Shown: piece after piece, positions 54,832-63,998 of the stretch
Layout of the letters: each line of letters begins with the position of its first letter
Numbering within the stretch: the first letter of the stretch is position 1
From: Streptomyces sp. BA2
GTDB taxonomy: Bacteria > Actinomycetota > Actinomycetes > Streptomycetales > Streptomycetaceae
Length of the DNA: 64,000 nt
Direction of reading: 5' to 3'
NCBI RefSeq assembly: GCF_009769735.1
Contig: NZ_WSRO01000002.1
Span: forward strand, 8,357,001 to 8,421,000
Position numbers and translations under genes: made by a program
Notes under the pieces: model-generated
The model's database searches: none
Told to the model about the DNA's origin: nothing
The model's input: the letters and a program-made list of their open reading frames with translations, nothing else

Positions 54832-55992
54832 GTGAGTGAGCCTGTCCGCTCGATGGACCGGTCCGGGCCCGGGGCACTGCGGGCGCCGCTGCCCGCCGCG
54901 CGCAGTGCGCCTCCGAAGGCTCCGGCGGCCCCCACCGTGGCGCCGGAGCCTCCGGTCAAGCGCCGGGACTCGTTCTTCGACAACGCCAAGTACCTGGCGA
55001 TCGTGCTGGTGGCGATGGGCCACGCGTGGGAGCCGCTGCGGGGCGACAGCCGGGCGGCGGCCGCGCTCTACATCACCGTCTACACCTTCCACATGCCGGC
55101 GTTCATCGTCATCTCCGGCTATTTCTCGCGGAGTTTCGACGCGAGCCCCGGCCGCCTCAAGCGCCTGGTGACGGGCATCGCGGTGCCGTACGTCATCTTC
55201 GAGGTCGCCTATACCTTCTTCAAGCGCTGGGCGGGCGACGACCCGACGTACCCGATCAGTCTGCTCGACCCCTGGTACCTCACATGGTTCCTGGTCGCGC
55301 TCTTCGTCTGGCGGCTCACCACCCCGCTGTGGAAGGTGGTCCGTTGGCCCCTGCCCATAGCGCTCGCCATCGCGGTGCTCGCCTCGGTCTCGCCGGACAT
55401 CGGCGACGACCTTGACCTCCAACGGGTGCTGCAGTTCCTGCCGTTCTTCGTCCTCGGCCTGTGCCTGAAGCCCGAGCACTTCCAGATCGTGCGCCGCCGG
55501 GAGGCCCGCATCCTGGCGCTGCCCGTCTTCGCGGGTGCCCTGCTGTTCGCGTACTGGGCGGCGCCGCGCATGAACGCCGCGTGGTTCTACCGCAGGGACA
55601 GCGCACAGGAGCTGGCCGCGCCCGGCTGGTCCGGGGGCGTGATGACGCTCGCGATGTTCGGCTGCTCGGCGATCCTGGTCGCGTGCTTCTTCGCCTGGGT
55701 CCCCGGTCGCAGACTCTGGTTCACCGCGCTCGGCGCGGGCACCCTCTACGGCTATCTCCTGCACGGGTTCCTCGCCAAGGGCTCCCGTTTCTGGGACTGG
55801 TACGACCTCGACTGGCTGCACACACCGCTCGGCGAGATCACCGTCACCCTCTGCGCCGCGGCCCTCATCACCGTGCTCTGCACCCCACCGGTGCAGCGCC
55901 TCTTCCGGTTCGCGATGGAACCCGACATGGAGTGGGCGTTCAGGAGGGACGCCAAGGCGCGCGCCCGTGGCCGGGGCGCGCACCGGCGCTGA
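54832..55992 (+). CDS. Acyltransferase-3 family membrane protein
   Basis: 386 residues from GTG 54832. A Pro/Ala-rich cytoplasmic head (about 45 residues) precedes about ten helices starting RRDSFFDNAKYLAIVLVAMGHAWEPLRG (Asp/His active-site region of acyltransferase 3) and TFHMPAFIVISGYFSRSF. Such proteins O-acylate sugars or envelope glycans. It ends 9 bp before the convergent secreted protein gene. Confidence 0.88.
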   Translation: MSEPVRSMDRSGPGALRAPLPAARSAPPKAPAAPTVAPEPPVKRRDSFFDNAKYLAIVLVAMGHAWEPLRGDSRAAAALYITVYTFHMPAFIVISGYFSRSFDASPGRLKRLVTGIAVPYVIFEVAYTFFKRWAGDDPTYPISLLDPWYLTWFLVALFVWRLTTPLWKVVRWPLPIALAIAVLASVSPDIGDDLDLQRVLQFLPFFVLGLCLKPEHFQIVRRREARILALPVFAGALLFAYWAAPRMNAAWFYRRDSAQELAAPGWSGGVMTLAMFGCSAILVACFFAWVPGRRLWFTALGAGTLYGYLLHGFLAKGSRFWDWYDLDWLHTPLGEITVTLCAAALITVLCTPPVQRLFRFAMEPDMEWAFRRDAKARARGRGAHRR

Positions 55993-56001
55993 TGGAGTGG
56001 A

Positions 56002-58218
56002 TCAGGCGGTGTTCAGCTCGTAGAACCCCCTGCCGAACGTCGCGGCCACCAGGCGGTGGTTCCCCGCGTCGTACTCGATGTCGTCCACCGGCACCGCGGG
56101 CATCCCGCGGCCCAGGCGCGACCAGTGGCCTCCCTTGGTGCCGGAGGTGAACACCCCCTGGTCGGTGCCGATGTGGAGTTTGCCGCCCCGTGCGATGACG
56201 AGGTCGTTGACCGGCGCGTCCGGCAGATTGCCTGACAGGTTCCTCCAGTGCGCGCCGCCGTCCGTACTGCCGTAGACGTGGGGCGTGCCGGAGCCGGAAC
56301 GGTAGGCGGAGTGGGTGGTGTAGACGCGGTCGGCGTCGCGCGGGTCGACGACGACGCGGGTCACCCAGGGGAGCCCTTCGGCGAGCTTCGTCCAGTGCGC
56401 GCCGCTGTCCTTCGTGACCCAGACGCGGCCGTCGTCCGTGCCGGCGTAGATGGTGCGGCCGTCCGCGGCGGGCGCGATCGAGGTGATGGTGCCGTAGTTG
56501 GTGTAGATCGGGTCGGGGCCCGGACCGCCGGACAGGTCGGGGCTGATGGCCTGCCAGGTCGCGCCGCCGTCCGTGGAGCGGTTGAGCACCTCGGAGCCGT
56601 AGTAGAGGATCTTGGGATCACGGGGGTCGAAGACGACCGGCGTGAACCAATTCCGTCGCTTGAATGTGGTCTTGTCCGCGAAGTACGTCATGGTGTCGCC
56701 GCCGTCGGTGGAGCTGAAGCAGTTTCCGTACTGGTAGCAGGCGTAGACGTTGTTCACGTCGGTCGGGTTGATCAGGTTCTCCTCGCCGTCACCGCCGAGG
56801 TACTCGTTGAAGCGGTCGCCGCCCCAGGAACGTATCGAGCCGTTGTCCTGTGAACCCCCGGAGATCCGCGAGGTGTCCTGCGGCGATATCGCGGCACTGT
56901 AGAGCTGGGTGTACGGCTCGTGGCGCGCCTTGACCCAGCCGCCGTCGCCGTTCGCGTCGGAGCGGTAGACACCGCCGTCGTTGCCCAGGTAGACGCGGCC
57001 CGGACGGCGCGGGTCCCAGACCATCGCGTGCTGGTCGACGTGGATGCTGGTGTCGTCGGCCGTCCAGGTGGCGGCGCCGTCCTTCGACGTCATCAGCGGG
57101 ACTCCGGCGACCTGCACGTGCTCGGCGTCGCGGGGGTCGGTCCAGATCTTCCCGAACCACCAGCCGAACGTGGACTGCGAGTCGGTGAGCTTCTTGTCGA
57201 CGGGGGTCCGCTGCCAGGTGTCGCCCGCGTCCGTGGAGGCGTAGAAGCCCTCGAAGGGACCGTCCGTCTTGTTGACGATGGCGTAGGCGCGCTCACCCGC
57301 CACGGCGAGGCCGATCCGTCCCACGTCCGGGCCCTGCGCGGGCAGGCCGCCGCCGAGCCGCTTCCAGGTCCTGCCGTCGTCACCGGAGCGGAAGACACCG
57401 GAGCCCTCGCCGCCGTAGGTGCGGCGCTCGGGCGTGCGGCGGTGGTCCCACAGCACGGCGTACAGCTTCCTGCCCTGGACGACGATCTCGGTGGCGCCGG
57501 TGAACTCATTGGCGCCGGTGAGGATGCGCTGCCACGTCCTGCCGCCGTTCTCGGAGCGGTAGACGCCGCGGTCGCCGCCGCCGTTGTAGAGCGATCCCGC
57601 CGCGGCCACGTAGATGCGGCGCGGGTTGTCGGGGTCCACCGTGATGGCGCTGATCGCGCCCGAGTCACGCAGCCCGGACTGCTTCCAGTGCTTGCCGCCG
57701 TCGGTGCTGCGGTAGAGACCCGTCCCTTCGTACGTGATGCTGCCGCCGCCGGGGTTGGGCTCGCCCGTCCCCGCGTACAGGGTGCCGTCGGGGCCCGTGG
57801 CGACCGCGCCCATGGCCTGCGTCCAGCTGTCGGGCCACGCGGACTTGAAGGTCTGTCCTGCGTCCGTGCTGCGCCAGATGCCGCCGCTGGCCGCGGCGGC
57901 GTAGAGGGTGTCCGCGCGCTTCGGGTCGAGCGCCAGCGAGACGATGCGCCCGCCGATGTTGGTGGGCCCGACGGACTTCCACCGGCCGCCGGTGGTGGGC
58001 AGTTGCCGTGCCTGCGCGGCGGCGTCCTCGTGGGCGTGGCGTGGAATCGACTCTCCGGGGACGGTCTTCTGCAGATAGCGGTACTCGGCGGGGGCGGCGG
58101 GCCCCCGTACGGGGCGGTACACGTCTCCCGGGGGCGGGGGCGCCGCTGAGGCCGGGGCCGTGACCATCAGGACCCCCGCGAGCGGGGCGAGGACCAGGTG
58201 AAGCAGACGTCTGCGCAT
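56002..58218 (-). CDS. Secreted Asp-box (BNR/sortilin-like) beta-propeller protein
   Basis: 738 residues from ATG 58218 with GAGGGAG close upstream; ATG 58239 is weaker. Sec signal peptide RRRLLHLVLAPLAGVLMVTAPASA. The rest carries many Asp-box repeats (S-x-D-x-G-x-T/H-W, such as RSTDAGQTF, RSTDGGKHW, RSENGGRTW, RSGDDGRTW, ASTDAGDTW, RSTDGGATW, GSTDGGAHW) spaced by beta strands, as in BNR/Vps10-like propellers. No sialidase catalytic residues were recognised, so a carbohydrate- or protein-binding role is more likely than sialidase. Confidence 0.85.
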   Translation of the reverse strand: MRRRLLHLVLAPLAGVLMVTAPASAAPPPPGDVYRPVRGPAAPAEYRYLQKTVPGESIPRHAHEDAAAQARQLPTTGGRWKSVGPTNIGGRIVSLALDPKRADTLYAAAASGGIWRSTDAGQTFKSAWPDSWTQAMGAVATGPDGTLYAGTGEPNPGGGSITYEGTGLYRSTDGGKHWKQSGLRDSGAISAITVDPDNPRRIYVAAAGSLYNGGGDRGVYRSENGGRTWQRILTGANEFTGATEIVVQGRKLYAVLWDHRRTPERRTYGGEGSGVFRSGDDGRTWKRLGGGLPAQGPDVGRIGLAVAGERAYAIVNKTDGPFEGFYASTDAGDTWQRTPVDKKLTDSQSTFGWWFGKIWTDPRDAEHVQVAGVPLMTSKDGAATWTADDTSIHVDQHAMVWDPRRPGRVYLGNDGGVYRSDANGDGGWVKARHEPYTQLYSAAISPQDTSRISGGSQDNGSIRSWGGDRFNEYLGGDGEENLINPTDVNNVYACYQYGNCFSSTDGGDTMTYFADKTTFKRRNWFTPVVFDPRDPKILYYGSEVLNRSTDGGATWQAISPDLSGGPGPDPIYTNYGTITSIAPAADGRTIYAGTDDGRVWVTKDSGAHWTKLAEGLPWVTRVVVDPRDADRVYTTHSAYRSGSGTPHVYGSTDGGAHWRNLSGNLPDAPVNDLVIARGGKLHIGTDQGVFTSGTKGGHWSRLGRGMPAVPVDDIEYDAGNHRLVAATFGRGFYELNTA

Positions 58219-58344
58219 GGACTCCCTCTTCTTCGTCATGGCCATATCAAGCGGTGACCTTAGGAGACGGGGTGAGGGAGCAGTAGGCCGCAAGTCGGAC
58301 TTTGTGGCGGAGGAGGCGCCGGAGGACACCCCCTGGCGGCCGGC

Positions 58345-59355
58345 TCAGTCCGGCGCGGGCCCGAAGCGGCGGCGGTACGCCGAGGGGGTCAGGCCTGTCT
58401 CGCGGCGCATCAGGGCGCGCAGATTGGCGGTGGTGCCGAGCCCGCTGCGCCGGGCGACCGTGTCGAAGGGGGCCACGCCCAGCTCGATCAACCGGCAGGC
58501 CAGCGCGAGGCGTTCACCCGTGAGCCAGGCCAGGGGCGTGGTGCCGAGCTGGGCCTGGAAGCGGCGGTGCAGGGTCGCGGGGCTCAGTGCGGCGTGCGCC
58601 GCGAGACCCGGTACGGAGAGGGGTGAGTCGAGCCGCTCCTGGGCCCAGGCGAGGACCGGGGCCAGGGACTCGTCCGGCACTTCGGGCACCGGCCGCTCCA
58701 CGAACTGCCGCTGACCGCCGTCCCGGTGGGCGGCGAAGACGAGGCGGCGGCTCACCGCGTTGGCGACCTCGGCGCCGTGGTCGCGGCGGACCAGGTGCAG
58801 CCCGAGGTCGAGGGCGGCGGCGCTGCCCGCGGCGGTGAGGATGTCGCCGTCGTCGACGAAGAGCACGTCCGGTTCGAGCCGTACGCCGGGGAAACGGACC
58901 CGGAAGTCGTCCGCCCACTGCCAGTGCGCGGTGGCCCGGCGCCCGTCGAGCACCCCGGCCTCGGCGAGCGTGAAGGCACCGCTGCAGAACCCGACGAGCC
59001 GAGCCCCTCGGGCATGCGCCCGGCGCACGGCGTCGAGGACGGCCGGGCGTCGGGGGACCTCGATGTCGGGCCGGTTGGGCACGATCAGGGTGTCCGCCGA
59101 TTCGGCCGCGTCGAGGCCGGCGACGCCCGTGAGCGTGAAGAACCCGTCCCGCATCAGGGTGCGCGGCTCGGGCGAGCAGAGAGCGAACTCATAGAGCTCT
59201 CGCCCGAGTTCGGGGCGGCGCAGGCCGAACACCTCGGTGGCGCAGCCGAGCTCGAAGGGGTTGGAGTTCGCGTCGACGATGACGACGACGCGGTGCAGTT
59301 CCCCGTTGCGATGCAGTTCCCCGTTCCCGGCGCCCTGAGAGGATCCTTGCGACAT
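58345..59355 (-). CDS. GlxA-type regulator (DJ-1/PfpI plus AraC)
   Basis: 336 residues from ATG 59355. N-terminal DJ-1/PfpI-like domain (VVVIVDANSNPFELGCATEVFGLRRPELGRELYEFALCS, GARLVGFCSGAFTLAEAGVLDGRRATAHWQWADDF) and C-terminal AraC helix-turn-helix (LAAHAALSPATLHRRFQAQLGTTPLAWLTGERLALACRLIE). The N-terminus repeats NGELHR twice. It is divergent over 52 bp from a cupin gene, which it likely controls. Effector unknown. Confidence 0.9.
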   Translation of the reverse strand: MSQGSSQGAGNGELHRNGELHRVVVIVDANSNPFELGCATEVFGLRRPELGRELYEFALCSPEPRTLMRDGFFTLTGVAGLDAAESADTLIVPNRPDIEVPRRPAVLDAVRRAHARGARLVGFCSGAFTLAEAGVLDGRRATAHWQWADDFRVRFPGVRLEPDVLFVDDGDILTAAGSAAALDLGLHLVRRDHGAEVANAVSRRLVFAAHRDGGQRQFVERPVPEVPDESLAPVLAWAQERLDSPLSVPGLAAHAALSPATLHRRFQAQLGTTPLAWLTGERLALACRLIELGVAPFDTVARRSGLGTTANLRALMRRETGLTPSAYRRRFGPAPD

Positions 59356-59407
59356 ACGCTATTTCTACCACTCACGACGGCAGCCGTGACCGTCGGACGC
59401 TGGACCC

Positions 59408-59803
59408 ATGAGCAACGAACCCATCGCCCTCAGCAAGGCCCTGGCCTCTTTCGACGCCCTCTGGAGCCCCCGCATCGTCACCCGCGTCAACGACTACGAC
59501 GTACGCGTGGCCAAGGCCGAGGGCGACCACCTCTGGCACGTCCATGACGACACCGACGAGTTCTTCCTGGTCCTCGAAGGCGAACTGCGCATCTCCCTGC
59601 GCGAGCCGACCGGCGAACGCACGGTCACCCTCCCCAAGGACGCCGTCTTCACGGTCCCGCGCGGCACGGAACACAAGCCGTCGGCCCCCTCCGGCGCCAA
59701 GATCCTCGTCTTCGAGCCCACCGGCACCCCGACGGTCGGCGACCGCCACGACGAGATCCCGTCCCATGTCGACGCGACGACGGGCCACAGCCTCGATCTC
59801 TGA
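59408..59803 (+). CDS. Small cupin protein
   Basis: 131 residues from ATG 59408. Single cupin barrel with the metal-site motif HLWHVHDDTDEFFLVLEGELRISLR (HxH then E) and GTEHKPSAPSGAKILVFEP for the final His. Substrate unknown; co-regulation with the divergent GlxA-type gene is likely from the 52-bp shared spacer. Confidence 0.88.
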   Translation: MSNEPIALSKALASFDALWSPRIVTRVNDYDVRVAKAEGDHLWHVHDDTDEFFLVLEGELRISLREPTGERTVTLPKDAVFTVPRGTEHKPSAPSGAKILVFEPTGTPTVGDRHDEIPSHVDATTGHSLDL

Positions 59804-59889
59804 GAGCGGCCCGTCGGCCTTCTGGGCAGCGGCAGTCAACAGCGGTATGCCAAGTGTTGACCCGTCAACCACGAGAGGGTGGGCCAGAC

Positions 59890-60138
59890 ATGTGGACCGC
59901 TGGATTCTGGAAGGCCACCGCGGAGCGCGCGCTCCGTACCTTCGCGCAGTCGCTCGCCGCCGTCCTGGTCGCCGGGGCGACCACCCTCCTGGACGTCGAA
60001 TGGAAGGCGGCGCTCGCCACCGCGGGGATGGCGACGCTGCTCGCCGTCCTCACGGCGGTCGGCGCCGCGAACGCCGGGGCGGGCGGGCCCGGCATCACGG
60101 AGACGCCGACCACCCGCGGGGGGCACGCCACGCCCTAG
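59890..60138 (+). CDS. Holin-like protein (r1t-type), no phage context
   Basis: 82 residues from ATG 59890. FWKATAERALRTFAQSLAAVLVAG is the recognisable start of phage r1t-type holins, followed by a second hydrophobic helix (KAALATAGMATLLAVLTAVGAANA). Holins form membrane pores for endolysin export. No endolysin or phage gene is adjacent: it stands between a cupin and a convergent ABC-F gene, whose stop overlaps its own (CTAG at 60135-60138). It may be a domesticated phage gene. Confidence 0.75.
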   Translation: MWTAGFWKATAERALRTFAQSLAAVLVAGATTLLDVEWKAALATAGMATLLAVLTAVGAANAGAGGPGITETPTTRGGHATP

Positions 60139-61766
60139 GAGCGGGTCACCCGTCCGGACTCGACCGAAAGCCGCTCGCCCCGGAACCGCTCCCGCAGCCT
60201 CCGGTCGTGCGACACGACGACCAGCGTGCCCCGGTATCCCGCGAGCGCCTCGTCGAGCTCCTCGACGAGGGCGGGGGAGAGGTGGTTCGTCGGCTCGTCG
60301 AGCAGGAGGAGGTCGGCCGGGCGCGTCACCAGGCGTGCGAGCGCCAAGCGGCGGCGCTGCCCCACGGAGAGTCCCTTCACCGGCACGGCCAGATCCTCCT
60401 CGCGGAAGAGACCGAGGGACAGGAGCGTCTGCGCGTGGTCCTCGGGGAGCCCCGCGAGCCCCGCCGCGAAGGCGTCGATCAGCGGCCTCGCCGTGTCCTC
60501 GTACGTGATGTACTCGATCTCCTGCGGCAAGTAGCCGACGCGGGCCGGGAGTTGGACCTCCCCGCGATCCGGGGCGAGCACTCCGGCCAGGACGCCGAGC
60601 AGCGTCGACTTGCCCGCGCCGTTCACCCCGGTCACCAGCGTGCGCGAGCCGGGATCGAGGAGCAGCCGGTCCACGGCGAGGCGTTCGCCCACCGTGACGT
60701 CCGTCAGCGCGACCGGGCGTACGAAGGGGTGGTCGCCGCCCTCGATGCCCTCGCCCGGCGTGAAGCGCAGCGGGTCGGGCGGGCGCGGCACCGGGTCCGC
60801 GCGCAGCCTGCGCAGCCGCTCGCGCGCGTTGCGCACGATCCCGGAGAGCTGACCCTCCACCGACCGCTGATGGCCCGCGAAACGCGGTCTTTCGCTCATC
60901 CGCCAGCCCACCGAGAGCCGGTCGGAGCCGCCCTCGGCGAGCCGCTCCTGGCGCTCGACCTCCTCGCTCCACTCGCGGTAGCGCTCCTCCCAGCGGCGCC
61001 GGGCCGTGGCGCGCTGCTCCAGATAGCCGTGCCAGCCGCCGCCGAAGCGGGCAACGGACCTGCGGTCGCCGTCGACCTCGACGATCACCTCGGCGACCCG
61101 GTCGAGGAAGACCCGGTCGTGGGTGACGGCGACGACCGTGCCCCGGTGGGCGCGCAGCCGCTCCTCCAGCCAGCCGAGCGCTTGGTCGTCCAGATGGTTC
61201 GTCGGCTCGTCCAGGAGGAGCAGCTCGGGCTGCGGAGCCAGGACGCAGGCGAGCGCGAGGCGCGCCGCCTCGCCGCCGGACAGCGATCCGAGCGTGCGCG
61301 AACGCTCCAGGTGGGGGACGCCAAGGCCATGCAGGGCGGCTTCCAGGCGCGCGTCGGCGCGGTAGCCGTCACGCGCCTCGAAAGCGGCGATGAGGTCCCC
61401 GTACGCGGCGAGTTCGGCCGGGCCCGCCGAGCCGAGCGCCTCTTCCGCCTCCCGGATCCGCCGCTCCAGGTCCCGCAGTTCGGCGAGCGCGTCGTCCACC
61501 GCGTCCTGCACCGTGGCGTGCGGCGGAAGGCGCAGGGTCTGCGCGAGGTAGCCGGTGCCGCCGTCCGAGACGACGGCCACCTCGCCGTCGGCGGGCGCGA
61601 ACTCGCCCGCCATCAGGCGCAGGAGCGTCGACTTGCCCGAGCCGTTCTCACCGATGACACAGGCCTTCTCGCCGGGCCGCACCGACAGGGAGACCCGTTC
61701 GAGCACGGGCCGCTCCGGATAGCCGTACGACACGTCGCGCAGGACGAGTTGACTCACGGTGCGCAT
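60135..61766 (-). CDS. ABC-F family ATPase (ribosome-associated type)
   Basis: 543 residues from ATG 61766. Two ABC domains without membrane segments: Walker A GENGSGKST with signature LSGGE and LLLLDEPTNHLD in the first, and GVNGAGKST, LSVGQRRRLALARL, LLLLDEPTNHLS in the second, joined by a charged linker (RRRWEERYREWSEEVERQERL). ABC-F proteins act on ribosomes; some protect against antibiotics. Translation-factor and antibiotic-protection members cannot be separated from sequence alone. Confidence 0.93.
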   Translation of the reverse strand: MRTVSQLVLRDVSYGYPERPVLERVSLSVRPGEKACVIGENGSGKSTLLRLMAGEFAPADGEVAVVSDGGTGYLAQTLRLPPHATVQDAVDDALAELRDLERRIREAEEALGSAGPAELAAYGDLIAAFEARDGYRADARLEAALHGLGVPHLERSRTLGSLSGGEAARLALACVLAPQPELLLLDEPTNHLDDQALGWLEERLRAHRGTVVAVTHDRVFLDRVAEVIVEVDGDRRSVARFGGGWHGYLEQRATARRRWEERYREWSEEVERQERLAEGGSDRLSVGWRMSERPRFAGHQRSVEGQLSGIVRNARERLRRLRADPVPRPPDPLRFTPGEGIEGGDHPFVRPVALTDVTVGERLAVDRLLLDPGSRTLVTGVNGAGKSTLLGVLAGVLAPDRGEVQLPARVGYLPQEIEYITYEDTARPLIDAFAAGLAGLPEDHAQTLLSLGLFREEDLAVPVKGLSVGQRRRLALARLVTRPADLLLLDEPTNHLSPALVEELDEALAGYRGTLVVVSHDRRLRERFRGERLSVESGRVTRS

Positions 61767-61794
61767 CCCCCTCGGTTCACGCGTCTGTCTCGGT

Positions 61795-62808
61795 TCACAC
61801 GGGCTGACCGAACAGCTCCCTCAGTACATCCTCCATCGTGACCATGCCGGCCAGCCTGCCGTCCGAGCCGAGCACCGCCGCCACATGCGTGCGGCTGCCC
61901 CGCATCGCGGTCAGCACGTCGTCCAGCGGCGTGGCCTCCCGGACCTGGGCGATCTTCCGCATGTCCGGCACCCGGAACGGCAGATCGCGCGGCATCCGGT
62001 CGAGCGCGTCCTTGACGTGGAGATAGCCGACGATACGACGGCCGTCGTCCACCACGGGGAAGCGCGAGAAACCGGACTCCGCCGAAAGCCGCTCCAGCTC
62101 CTCCGGCGTCACGCCCACGCGGGCGTAGACCACGCTCTCCAGCGGGAGCACCACATCCCTCACGGGACGGCGGCCCAGCTCCAGGGCGTCGTGCAGGCGC
62201 TCCTGGGCGCGGTCGTCGATCAGGCCCGCGTCACTGGAGTCCTTGACCATCCGGGCGAGTTCGTCGTCCGAGAAGGACGCGCTCACCTCGTTCTTGGCCT
62301 CGACCCTGAGCAGCTTCAGAAGGCCGTTGGCGAACGCGTTGATCGCGAAGATGACAGGGCGCAGCGCCCGCGCGATCGCGACCAGCGGCGGGCCGAGCAG
62401 CAGCGCCGTGCGCACCGGCTCGGCCAGCGAGATGTTCTTGGGGATCATCTCGCCGAGCAGCATGTGCAGATACGTCGCGAGCGCCAGGGCGATGACGAAC
62501 GAGATCGGGTGGACCAGACCGTGCGGCACCCCGACCCCGTCGAACAGCGGCTCCAGGATGTGCGCTATCGCGGGCTCGGCGACGATACCGAGCACCAGCG
62601 TGCACAGCGTGATGCCGAGCTGCGCGGCGGCGAGCAGCGCGGAGACGTGCCGCAGGCCCCACAGCACGCTCTCGGCACGCCGGTCGCCGTCCTCGGCGTA
62701 CGGCTCGATCTGACTCCTGCGTACGGAGATGAGGGCGAACTCGGCGCCCACGAAGAAGGCGTTGACGACGAGGGTCGCCAGGCCGATCAGCAACTGGATG
62801 GCGGTCAT
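61795..62808 (-). CDS. CNNM-type transporter, shorter partner (second copy)
   Basis: 337 residues from ATG 62808, overlapping the stop of the longer partner (ATGA). Same layout as the protein at 53676-54701: VVNAFFVGAEFALISVRRSQIEP, AAQLGITLCTLVLGIVAEPAI, LLGEMIPKNISL, then a CBS pair ending MVTMEDVLRELFG. The two copies are paralogues in opposite directions 8 kb apart. Transport substrate likely Mg2+ or related. Confidence 0.92.
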   Translation of the reverse strand: MTAIQLLIGLATLVVNAFFVGAEFALISVRRSQIEPYAEDGDRRAESVLWGLRHVSALLAAAQLGITLCTLVLGIVAEPAIAHILEPLFDGVGVPHGLVHPISFVIALALATYLHMLLGEMIPKNISLAEPVRTALLLGPPLVAIARALRPVIFAINAFANGLLKLLRVEAKNEVSASFSDDELARMVKDSSDAGLIDDRAQERLHDALELGRRPVRDVVLPLESVVYARVGVTPEELERLSAESGFSRFPVVDDGRRIVGYLHVKDALDRMPRDLPFRVPDMRKIAQVREATPLDDVLTAMRGSRTHVAAVLGSDGRLAGMVTMEDVLRELFGQPV

Positions 62809-63998
62809 CGCTCCTCCTCCTGGTGGTCGTCGTGCAAGGGCGCGTGCAGCAGGACGCGGGCCGCGCGGCGGCCGCGGGCGTCCACGACGTCGAGCCGCCA
62901 GCCGCCCACGTCCACGGTGTCGCCCTCGGCGGGGATGCGGCCCAGCTCGGTCGCGACGAGTCCGGCGAGCGTCTCGTACGGGCCGTCCGGCGCGCGCAGG
63001 CCGACGCGGGCCAGCTGGTCGGTGCGGGCCGAGCCGTCGGCGGAGTACCGCGTGCGGCCGTCGTCGTCCGTGCCGTCGGGGGCGATGTCGGGCGTCTCGT
63101 GCGGGTCGTGCTCGTCCCGCACCTCGCCGACGACCTCCTCGACGATGTCCTCCAGGGTCGCGACGCCGGCCGTGCCGCCGTACTCGTCGATGACCACGGC
63201 CATCGTGCGCTTCCCGGAGAGCCGGTCGAGCAGGCGGTCGACGGTCAGTGACTCCGGTACGAGGAGGGGCTCGCGCATCAGCTCGGCGACGGGGAAGCGG
63301 GCGCGGCGCTCGGCCGGTACGGCCAGGACGTCCTTGATGTGCGCGACGCCGACGACCGAGTCGAGGTTGCCGCGGTAGACGGGGAAGCGGGACAGACCGG
63401 TCGCCCGGGTGGCGTTCGCGACGTCCTCGCAGGTGGCAAGGACGTCCAGCGCCATGACCTGGACGCGCGGCGTCATCACGTTCTCCGCGGAGAGGTCGGC
63501 GAGGTTCAGGGTGCGGACGAACAGCTCGGCGGTGTCCGCCTCCAGGGAGCCCTCCTTGGCGGAGTGCCGGGCCAGTGCCACCAGCTCCTTGGGGCTGCGC
63601 GCGGAGGCCAGCTCCTCGGTGGGCTGGATGCCGAAGCGGCGTACGGAGCGGTTCGCGGTGTTGTTCAGGTGCGCGATGAAGGGGCGGAACAAGGCGCTGA
63701 ACAGGCGCTGCGGGGTCGCCACCCGTTTGGCGACGGCCAGCGGCGACGAGATCGCCCAGTTCTTGGGGACCAGCTCACCGACGACCATCAGGAAGACCGT
63801 CGACAGGGCCGTGCCGATGACCAGGGCGATCGACGAGGCCGCCGATGCGGGGATGCCCATGGCGCGCAGCGGGCCCGAGATCAGCTTGGCGATGGAGGAC
63901 TCGGAGAGCATGCCGACGACCAGATTGGTGACAGTGATGCCCAGCTGGGCCCCGGAGAGCTGGAAGGTGAGGTTCTTGACGGCCTTGAGGGCGCCGGC
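62805..63998 (-). CDS. CNNM/CorC-type transporter, longer partner (cut by the right edge)
   Basis: 397 visible residues; the start lies outside the window. The first visible residues AGALKAVKNLTFQLSGAQLGITVTNLVVG are inside the DUF21 domain, followed by VGELVPKNWAIS, CBS pair ENVMTPRVQVMAL and VVIDEYGGTAGVATLEDIVEEVVGEVRDEHD, and CorC_HlyC. Paralogue of 52342-53679. Confidence 0.92.
   Translation of the reverse strand, partial: AGALKAVKNLTFQLSGAQLGITVTNLVVGMLSESSIAKLISGPLRAMGIPASAASSIALVIGTALSTVFLMVVGELVPKNWAISSPLAVAKRVATPQRLFSALFRPFIAHLNNTANRSVRRFGIQPTEELASARSPKELVALARHSAKEGSLEADTAELFVRTLNLADLSAENVMTPRVQVMALDVLATCEDVANATRATGLSRFPVYRGNLDSVVGVAHIKDVLAVPAERRARFPVAELMREPLLVPESLTVDRLLDRLSGKRTMAVVIDEYGGTAGVATLEDIVEEVVGEVRDEHDPHETPDIAPDGTDDDGRTRYSADGSARTDQLARVGLRAPDGPYETLAGLVATELGRIPAEGDTVDVGGWRLDVVDARGRRAARVLLHAPLHDDHQEEER

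Noticed and set aside
50748..54989. A 1413-codon open frame on the minus strand
   Set aside because: It is antisense to the BlaI, M56 and CNNM genes, low-complexity Arg/Gly/Val-rich and without domains; long antisense frames are a normal effect of high GC third positions.
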